Positions 1 through 5,636 of a DNA stretch of 5,636 nt are shown one piece after another. The translations under genes were made by a program, and so were the position numbers. Source of the DNA: Chitinophagaceae bacterium (lineage in GTDB: Bacteria > Bacteroidota > Bacteroidia > Chitinophagales > Chitinophagaceae); the NCBI GenBank assembly GCA_947463105.1, contig CANHSD010000185.1, positions 1 through 5,636 on the forward strand. Direction: 5' to 3'. The notes beneath the pieces were generated by a model. That model ran no database searches, was not told the DNA's origin, and saw only the letters and a program-made list of their open reading frames with translations. Each line of letters starts with the position of its first letter. The stretch's first letter is position 1.

Positions 1-1275
1 AATGAACAATATCCATCGAGAACAGAAGTCATCTCTCCCATCCGAAAGGCAAGTTTCAATGACAGTGCCGCCTGTCCGGAGAGAATGCAGGGCGGAAATC
101 CAGCCATCGTCAATGGTCTGCTTGTTTTCAACGGATCCATGGACGGAAACAGGCAGGTTGACCCACAGGTTGCTGTGGGTGGAAATTATGTAATGCATGG
201 AACCAATAGTGGGCTGATCATCTACAACAAGAAAGGAGAATTCATTCAGGGCGTTTCTCAGAAATGTTTCAACAACGGAATCGATCCAAAGATGTTCTAT
301 GATGTCCACAACAATGTATTTGTCTTTGATCTTTGGTGGTATTATGACAAGCCAAAAGTCAAGCCTGTCAATATTTCTGTTTCTGAAACCAGTGATCCGC
401 TCAGTGCCTGGAATACCTACCCCGTTCCTGCACAAAATGGTGTAGATGGCGGCGGGATAGGCTACAGCAAAAAATGGATTGGATATTCATTTCCAGGTGG
501 GAAGGAAAGGACCTTTGTATTGAAAACCGCTGAAGCAAAAGCAGGAAAGCCCGCAACCATTTATCATTTTGAAGGAAGCCTTGGACATCCTGTTTTTGGA
601 CAGGATGATACAGAAGCCCTGTATTTTTTTGAAATAGCAAAGAAGGATTTTGTCATCAGAAAAATTGTAGAGGATGAAAAGGGAATCCCCTATGCAGTGG
701 TTGTATCACAACAACCGCATAACCTTCAATACATTGACTACCCACCCCAATCGCCTCAAAAAGGAACAACACAAAAAGTATCCAGCGGAGACAGGAATCC
801 CAAAAACATTGTTCTTCAAAACGGCCACCTTTGGTTTTCACAGGCAGTGAAAAAAGATGGGCATGCTGCCGTACAATGGCACCAGATCAACGCCAATGAC
901 GGATCAATTGTACAAACAGGACTGATCAACAATGACAACTCCAATTATATTCAGACCACGATTGCTGTCAACAAAAAAAATGATGTGTTAATTGGGTTTC
1001 AAGAAGCCAATGCCAATTCCTTCATCAGCCCCAGGGTTGCCTATCGAATGGGCAAAGACAAACCCGGCTCAATCCGCGAGATTATTTCATTGGGCGAAGG
1101 AAAAGGTGCTACAGATGGTGTATCCTGGGGAGACTATAGCGGTAGCGTCATCGATGGCGACAACCTGAATGATCTCTGGACCATCCAAAGCATCACCAAT
1201 GATAAGGGCAAGGGAGAAACCATCATCGCAAAACTACCTTTCGGAAAAAGAAAAATAGTCAAAGCAAAAAAATAA
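1..1275 (+). CDS. Probable secreted beta-propeller-like protein of unknown function (5' end missing)
   Basis: The reading frame is open from the first base to the TAA stop at 1273-1275, giving 424 residues. The true start is therefore probably upstream, and with it any signal peptide. The first in-frame ATG (85-87) is unlikely to be the start: coding-like sequence continues before it, no signal peptide follows it, and the GGAG-like string in front is only about one base away. Residue numbers count from the window edge. Visible motifs are DPQVAVG (54-60), IDPKMFYDV (94-102), AWNTYPVP (137-144), GDRNPKNIVLQNGHLWFS (263-280), IQTTIAVNKKNDVLIGF (317-333) and SWGDYSGSVIDGDN (375-388). The spacing of DPQ/DPK, 'G.lWfs' and WGDYSG elements recalls large extracellular sialidase-fold propeller proteins. 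No sialidase Asp-box (SxDxGxTW) is seen, so catalytic sialidase activity is not supported. Only two cysteines (25, 89) are present. The Lys-rich C-terminus has no type IX secretion sorting domain. It is convergent with the sus-like operon, so it is not co-transcribed with it. The coding call is firm; fold and location are inferred. Confidence 0.85.
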   Translation, partial: NEQYPSRTEVISPIRKASFNDSAACPERMQGGNPAIVNGLLVFNGSMDGNRQVDPQVAVGGNYVMHGTNSGLIIYNKKGEFIQGVSQKCFNNGIDPKMFYDVHNNVFVFDLWWYYDKPKVKPVNISVSETSDPLSAWNTYPVPAQNGVDGGGIGYSKKWIGYSFPGGKERTFVLKTAEAKAGKPATIYHFEGSLGHPVFGQDDTEALYFFEIAKKDFVIRKIVEDEKGIPYAVVVSQQPHNLQYIDYPPQSPQKGTTQKVSSGDRNPKNIVLQNGHLWFSQAVKKDGHAAVQWHQINANDGSIVQTGLINNDNSNYIQTTIAVNKKNDVLIGFQEANANSFISPRVAYRMGKDKPGSIREIISLGEGKGATDGVSWGDYSGSVIDGDNLNDLWTIQSITNDKGKGETIIAKLPFGKRKIVKAKK

Positions 1276-1281
1276 ATTAAT

Positions 1282-3018
1282 CTACCAGCCAGGGTTCTGC
1301 TTTATTTTGGCATTGTACCTGATTTCTGCATCAGGAATAGGAAACAGGTTCATTTTTGCAGTGAATGTTTTTGTTTCAACATCCACATATTTATAAGTAA
1401 AATTATTTCCTGTCTTGGTGATCTGCACACCCCTTGCAGGAACATTGAACCATTGCTCGGCCTTTTTCCAACGGCGGGCATCCCAGAAACGCTGGTTTTC
1501 AAAAGCCAATTCAATCCTTCTTTCCTGAACAATGGCATCACGCATCTGAGCTTGTGTCAATGTTGTGCTCAAGGCAAATGGAAGCAATCCAGCCCTTTGC
1601 CTGATTTGTTCAACGGCTGCAGCAGCCTTCAATGAAGAAGCAGTAGACGATGCATAAGGTCCGTAGGCTTCATTGACGGCTTCTGCATAGCTCAGCAGAA
1701 CCTCAGGGTAACGCATCAACACATAGGGCCTGAATGATGTCTGACTGGCAACCAGGTTCAAGGTGGTATCCATGAATTTTCTCACATAATAACCGGTCCT
1801 TGTGGCATTGACTACTGGCTGTGCATCCTTTCCGCCATCAAATGTTTCCACTTGTCTAACCGACCAAGTACTTGCAGAAGGATTGTCCAACAAAGTGGAA
1901 CCATTGAAGTTGATGAACTGGTAAAACCTTGGATCCCTGTTTTCATATGGCCTGGCAGCATTATAGGTGGAGGTGGCATCCGTAATGTTCTTGCCATTCC
2001 TCATCTGGAAAGCATCTACCAACTCCTGGGTGGGATTTGCGGCAGGACCAGTGAAAAATTTGAAACCAGCCGGACGTTGGTTTCTATCAATTGTATTCAA
2101 TCCAGTAGCGACCCTTATATTGAAGACAGATTCTTTGCTATTGGGATCCATGAAGGCCCTTTGGACCTGGGTTTCCAATCCATACATCGATGCATATGTT
2201 GAGATGAAGCTGCCATACAGTTCAGCCGCATCCCTCCACCTGCTCAAATCATTGGTTGGATTGTGAAGAGGGCTGGCATAAAGCAATTGTGCCTTTGCTT
2301 TGTAAGCCAAACAAGTCGACTTTACTGCACGGCCCTGCCAGTTCGCATAACTCTGCCCGTAGAAACTGGCGTAGTTTTCTGGTAGATATTTCATGGCAGA
2401 ATCCAGGTCCTTTTTTATAAAAGCAACCACTTCATCAACAGTATTCCTGGGAAGATTGAAATCTTCTGTTGCACCATAAGACCGGGTGACAATAGGAACT
2501 GCACCATAATACTTGAACATTTCGATGTAGTTGTATGCCCTGAGGAAAAAAGCCTCTCCCTTCAAGCGCTCCAACAGATAATATGCATTGGCATATCCAT
2601 CGTCTGAAAGTTTGATGGTGTCTTCATTCTGAATGACTACCACATTTTTGATGTTCTCAAAAAACACATTGATCTTCCTTACTGTAGTGAAGCTCTTGAC
2701 CCAGATATCGTAGGGTGTATTAAGGGAATTCCAAGAACCATTGTAGAACACACGACTAGTATTGGTTGTACTGCCATGGATGGCCTCGTCACTACCTGCA
2801 GAAAATCCTGCATTACCCAACAAGGTATATTCATTGACACGGTCACTGTAAATATTGTTGATCCAGTTCCTGGCATTCCTGATGTCTTCAAATGATTCCC
2901 CTAACGGAACATAATCATCAAGGGGCTTTTCAAGAAAAGGTTTTTCGCAGGATGACAACAACATTAATGCAGCGGAAGCTGTCAGGAGAAGGACTTGTTT
3001 GAAATTTATTTTTTGCAT
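1282..3018 (-). CDS. SusD/RagB-family nutrient-binding outer-membrane lipoprotein
   Basis: Complete 578-residue protein, a usual length for the family. It is the surface-exposed lid that captures ligand for the partner SusC channel. Residues 1-24 form a lipoprotein signal peptide: Lys-containing n-region, hydrophobic core, then lipobox LSSC with the lipidated Cys at 24. EK follows the Cys, perhaps part of a surface-export signal. Family landmarks run in the normal order: the TPR-type helix RLKGEAFFLRAYNYIEMFKY (151-170), GRAVKSTCLAYKAKAQLLYA (229-248), NPTQELVDAFQMRNGK (328-343), YENRDPRFY (358-366), LMRYPEVLLSYAEAVNEA (434-451), QERRIELAFENQRFWDARRW (498-517) and the terminal FPIPDAEIRYN....QNPGW (559-578). 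These match the SusD-like N-terminal and SusD_RagB C-terminal domains. The start is well fixed: an in-frame TAG lies at 3034-3036 with no alternative start codon between. It lies 47 bp downstream of the SusC-like gene. The ligand, glycan or other, cannot be inferred. No truncation or frameshift is visible. Confidence 0.97.
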   Translation of the reverse strand: MQKINFKQVLLLTASAALMLLSSCEKPFLEKPLDDYVPLGESFEDIRNARNWINNIYSDRVNEYTLLGNAGFSAGSDEAIHGSTTNTSRVFYNGSWNSLNTPYDIWVKSFTTVRKINVFFENIKNVVVIQNEDTIKLSDDGYANAYYLLERLKGEAFFLRAYNYIEMFKYYGAVPIVTRSYGATEDFNLPRNTVDEVVAFIKKDLDSAMKYLPENYASFYGQSYANWQGRAVKSTCLAYKAKAQLLYASPLHNPTNDLSRWRDAAELYGSFISTYASMYGLETQVQRAFMDPNSKESVFNIRVATGLNTIDRNQRPAGFKFFTGPAANPTQELVDAFQMRNGKNITDATSTYNAARPYENRDPRFYQFINFNGSTLLDNPSASTWSVRQVETFDGGKDAQPVVNATRTGYYVRKFMDTTLNLVASQTSFRPYVLMRYPEVLLSYAEAVNEAYGPYASSTASSLKAAAAVEQIRQRAGLLPFALSTTLTQAQMRDAIVQERRIELAFENQRFWDARRWKKAEQWFNVPARGVQITKTGNNFTYKYVDVETKTFTAKMNLFPIPDAEIRYNAKIKQNPGW

Positions 3019-3065
3019 CGAATATACTTTTAACTATTTCTTTTGATGTCTTGATTGCTATATGA
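3019..3065 (-). promoter_or_regulatory. A-rich intergenic leader of the susD-like gene
   Basis: This is the 47-bp spacer between the SusC-like stop (TAA, 3066-3068) and the SusD-like ATG (3016-3018). Read on the minus strand it is A-rich (for example AAAAGAAATAG and TTAAAAG) and has no GGAGG-like Shine-Dalgarno sequence. Bacteroidota are known to rely little on Shine-Dalgarno pairing and to favour A-rich leaders. No GC-rich hairpin followed by a U-run is seen, and no TAnnTTTG-type Bacteroidota -7 element, so read-through transcription from the SusC-like gene is the simplest reading. The role as a translation initiation region is inferred from position. Confidence 0.45.
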
Positions 3066-5636
3066 TTAGAGATTCAGCTTGAATCCAACATTCACCACTT
3101 TCAACATGGGATAGTCGTTCTGGATACCTGCTGAAGGACCTTCAGGATCTACCTCTGGAACAACACTCCATGTTGCAAGGTTGCTGCCATTTACAAAAAT
3201 GGTACCCGTTTTCATGCCAAGCTTTTTGAGGGCGTTGTTGCTGAGGTTGTAGGCAATTTCCAGGCTCTTCAAGCGGACAAAGTTTCCATTTGTCAACCAT
3301 AAAGTGGAATTCCGATAATTGTGGGTGTTGGCAACTGTGGTCAGGCGTGGCATGGTTGCAGTGGATGCTGTAGCGGGTGTCCAACGGTTGTTGAGAATAT
3401 AGTCTGTTGGTCTTGCAGAAGACGGCAAAAATGACCTGAACACTTCGTAGCTGTGAAGGAAAATACTCCTGCTCTCTGAACCGGTGAACAGTGCATTGAT
3501 TTCAAAATTTTTATACTTGAAACCAAGCTCTGCAGAATAAAATACTTCTGGGTTGAATGGCTTTCCAATTGGAACATCATCACGGAAATCAATCAGGTCA
3601 TCCTTGTTCTGGTCAACATATTTCACATCGCCAGGCCTTAAGTTTGCCTCATAAGATGATTTTGCACTGGCGGCAATGTCAGCGGCATCCTTGAAGAATC
3701 CTGCAGCAACCAATCCAAAGGGTTGGCCAATGGGCAATCCAGTCCTGACTTCCCATGGGTTGTCTTTGATGGCCTCAGCTTGATAAACAATTTTGTTCTT
3801 GGTAAAGGTTGCCATCGTTTTGATATACGCACTCCAGTTTTTGCTGTATGGTTTTTGCAATTTCAGCACCACATCCGCACCCCTGTTATTGCTGATGCCC
3901 ACATTGGTGAAGGGCACGGCAATACCAATGATGCTGCTGATATCCGCACGCCTGACTGGTATGCCAGTTACATCCTCGTTGAAAACCTCTACCGAACCGG
4001 AAATAACTTCCTTGAAGAAAGAGAAATCAATACCAATATTGGTTTGCTTGTAGATCATCCAAGAAGCGTCTGGGTTACCCAGTGTTCCTTCCGACAGTCC
4101 AGAAACCGTTGTTGGGGTTACACCAAAGGCTGGGGTGCCACCAGATACAACCCTTCCATTTTCATACGGGAACCTGAGACCGGCGAAATGATCACTGCCC
4201 ATTTCACCATATGATCCACGAATTTTCAGGAGATCAATCCATTTGGCACGGGTAAGTAATTTTTCCTTGGAGAGAATCCAGGAGGCACCTGCAGAAGGGA
4301 ACATACCATTCTTTTTACCTTCCGCGAAGTTGTCACTTCCGCTATAAGAGGTCGCAACATCCAAAATGTATTTCTCCTTGTAATTATAAGAAACTACCGC
4401 AGAAAGATTTCTCCTTGAAAAAGGTAGATCGGTTCCTGGTTCTTTCTGTCTTACCATATAGGCCTTTGTTCTGACATTGAGCACGTGATTTTTTGCAATG
4501 GTCTTGTCATAATCAATGCCCCCTTCAAAAATATAACTGTGCCTCAGTGTAGAGCTTGTAACCGCAGGTTGCAAAACCATGTCGTTACCGTACTTGGTCA
4601 ATGGAAGGCTTGGTCCGTTGTAAGTAAAAACAGCATAATCTGCCTTTTGTGCCAATGCAGGCCTGACGAAAGTATTGAATGCAAATCCTACATTTGTCCT
4701 AAGCCCCTTGGCAATAAAATCAAGCTTCTTGAACACCCTGGCATTGCTCTCAGCGAAGCGATGGTCCTGGTGCTGATAACCAGTACTTTTCAAATACCCT
4801 ACCGGATTGCGCTGGAAAGCATTCGTGCCGCCATAGCTGCCATCAGGATTGTTGATCGGAAACAGCCCTGGAGGGTAGGCTGAGATATTTCTCCAAAGGG
4901 TTGTAGTACTGAAGTCTGTATGGGGTTGCACACGGCGCTCAAGCCTTACATTCACATCAAGTTGAACCAATGTATTCTTATCAATGTCTACGTCAATATT
5001 GGACCTGAAATTATAGCGGTGATAGCTCTGGCCAAGCCTGTAGTTTGGATTGGAATTGCCATACTTAAAAAGCCCTTCCTGGTTGGTTGTTCCGAGCATG
5101 ATAAAATACCTCGCAGTATTGCTACCACCTGAAGCGGTAAGGTTGATGCGCTGTTGCATGGCAGTCTTGTTCAAAACCGCTCCATACCAATCCACATCAG
5201 GATATTTGTAAGGGTCGCTTCCACTTTTGTACCCATCAAGATAAGCCTGGGTATACAATTGCGGAACACCGTCATTGGCAGATGCTTCCATGTGCAACAT
5301 GGCATAATCATAGGCCTTTAAAGACTTGGGCATGAAGATGGGCGATTGGAAACCATTCTGCACCAATACCGAAATATTATTCTGGTTGGCAACCCCTCTT
5401 TTGGTTGTCACATAGATGCTTTTTCTCCCTCCCCTGTTTCCATACAATGCATTGGAAATTGGATCTTTCAAAACATTGAGTGTGGCAATCTCAGCAGGCT
5501 CCAACTCAGCAAAATTCCTTTCATATCCATCTACAAGGGTATTGATTCCACCTCCATCGTTGAAAGAAGAGGTACCCCTGATCAGCAGGGTGGGATCTTC
5601 AAATCCAGGCTCTGCATCACTTTGAGAGACAAACAA
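3066..5636 (-). CDS. SusC/RagA-family TonB-linked outer-membrane transporter (N-terminus missing)
   Basis: The frame is open from the right window edge to TAA at 3066-3068, giving 856 residues. The first codon (TTG at the edge) is internal: it is the Leu of the plug motif usually written GLxV. The signal peptide, the carboxypeptidase-regulatory-like domain, the TonB box and the start of the plug are therefore missing, perhaps 130-200 residues judged from the family's usual size near 1000. Residues from the window edge: plug LLIRGTSSFN (17-26), LVDGYERNF (34-42), EIATLNVLKD (49-58), ALYGNRGGRKSIYVTTKRG (63-81). Barrel hallmarks follow: MFPSAGASWILSKE (445-458), LKIRGSYGEMG (470-480), LGNPDASW (519-526), LRPGDVKYVDQNKDD (666-680), NGNFVRLKSLEIAYNL (783-798) and NGSNLATWS (816-824). 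No cysteine is visible, as is common in outer-membrane barrels. It should move the ligand across the outer membrane using TonB-ExbBD energy, capped by the SusD-like lipoprotein encoded 47 bp downstream in the same operon. The plug end is atypical and the last residue is Leu (see findings). The substrate is unknown. Confidence 0.96.
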   Translation of the reverse strand: MFVSQSDAEPGFEDPTLLIRGTSSFNDGGGINTLVDGYERNFAELEPAEIATLNVLKDPISNALYGNRGGRKSIYVTTKRGVANQNNISVLVQNGFQSPIFMPKSLKAYDYAMLHMEASANDGVPQLYTQAYLDGYKSGSDPYKYPDVDWYGAVLNKTAMQQRINLTASGGSNTARYFIMLGTTNQEGLFKYGNSNPNYRLGQSYHRYNFRSNIDVDIDKNTLVQLDVNVRLERRVQPHTDFSTTTLWRNISAYPPGLFPINNPDGSYGGTNAFQRNPVGYLKSTGYQHQDHRFAESNARVFKKLDFIAKGLRTNVGFAFNTFVRPALAQKADYAVFTYNGPSLPLTKYGNDMVLQPAVTSSTLRHSYIFEGGIDYDKTIAKNHVLNVRTKAYMVRQKEPGTDLPFSRRNLSAVVSYNYKEKYILDVATSYSGSDNFAEGKKNGMFPSAGASWILSKEKLLTRAKWIDLLKIRGSYGEMGSDHFAGLRFPYENGRVVSGGTPAFGVTPTTVSGLSEGTLGNPDASWMIYKQTNIGIDFSFFKEVISGSVEVFNEDVTGIPVRRADISSIIGIAVPFTNVGISNNRGADVVLKLQKPYSKNWSAYIKTMATFTKNKIVYQAEAIKDNPWEVRTGLPIGQPFGLVAAGFFKDAADIAASAKSSYEANLRPGDVKYVDQNKDDLIDFRDDVPIGKPFNPEVFYSAELGFKYKNFEINALFTGSESRSIFLHSYEVFRSFLPSSARPTDYILNNRWTPATASTATMPRLTTVANTHNYRNSTLWLTNGNFVRLKSLEIAYNLSNNALKKLGMKTGTIFVNGSNLATWSVVPEVDPEGPSAGIQNDYPMLKVVNVGFKLNL

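Noticed and set aside
85..1275. Treating the ATG at 85 as the start of the propeller gene
   Set aside because: The frame stays open for 28 further codons to the window edge, the GGAG-like sequence is too close to the ATG to act as a ribosome-binding site, and no signal peptide follows.
1..1275. Calling the plus-strand protein a sialidase
   Set aside because: No Asp-box repeats and no recognisable catalytic Arg triad or Tyr/Glu pair. Only the overall propeller-like pattern is suggestive.
1261..1308. Bidirectional intrinsic terminator at the convergent junction
   Set aside because: The possible stems (AAAGCA/TGCTTT and AAAATAAA/TTTATTTT) are short or A/T-only, have loops above 20 bases, and exclude one another. 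This is too weak to annotate as a terminator.
1852..2202. 116-residue plus-strand open frame antisense to the SusD-like gene
   Set aside because: It has the same codon-register antisense geometry, here opposite a strongly supported SusD domain. The translation has no family-like motifs.
3019..3065. Independent promoter for the susD-like gene
   Set aside because: No TAnnTTTG-type -7 element or suitably placed TTG -33 element is seen in the 47-bp spacer. Co-transcription with the SusC-like gene is simpler.
3723..4214. 163-residue plus-strand open frame antisense to the SusC-like gene
   Set aside because: It lies in exact codon register opposite the SusC-like frame. In that register, stops arise only opposite sense TTA, CTA or TCA codons, so long open frames appear by chance when these are rare. 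It ends opposite a Ser TCA codon (4212-4214), and its product shows no recognisable domain.
4485..4883. 132-residue plus-strand open frame antisense to the SusC-like gene
   Set aside because: Also in codon register with the real gene. The protein is Cys/Ile-rich with no recognisable motif, while the opposite strand is unmistakable SusC barrel.

Overview
The window looks like chromosomal DNA of a member of the phylum Bacteroidota. The evidence is a tandem SusC/SusD outer-membrane nutrient-uptake pair, which is a hallmark of that phylum, together with a susD translation start that has an A-rich leader and no Shine-Dalgarno sequence. The protein style (SusC plug of the 'VDG-ERxF' type, SusD ending in PIP..EI....QNPGW) would fit an environmental Chitinophagia or Sphingobacteriia type of organism. 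That finer placement is an impression, not something the sequence proves.

Layout: (1) positions 1-1275, plus strand: the C-terminal 424 residues of a probably secreted beta-propeller-like protein of unknown function, whose start lies left of the window. (2) positions 1276-1281: a 6-bp gap between two convergent stop codons. (3) positions 1282-3018, minus strand: a complete SusD/RagB-family surface lipoprotein of 578 residues. (4) positions 3019-3065: a 47-bp A-rich spacer. (5) positions 3066-5636, minus strand: the C-terminal 856 residues of a SusC/RagA-family TonB-dependent transporter, whose N-terminus lies right of the window.

The two minus-strand genes are in the usual susC-then-susD order and are almost certainly one transcription unit. 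Their products should form the outer-membrane 'pedal-bin' complex: SusC is the TonB-driven barrel and SusD is the lipoprotein lid that captures ligand. The ligand cannot be read from this window, because no glycoside hydrolase, peptidase, sulfatase or regulator is present. The convergent propeller gene is not in the same operon, and a functional link to the pair is only possible, not shown.

The window is almost entirely coding, with no gene-free stretch longer than 47 bp. I see no RNA gene, mobile element, CRISPR array or notable repeat. I do not find strong evidence of a novel system. The most checkable points are the unannotated propeller family and an atypical plug motif in the SusC protein.
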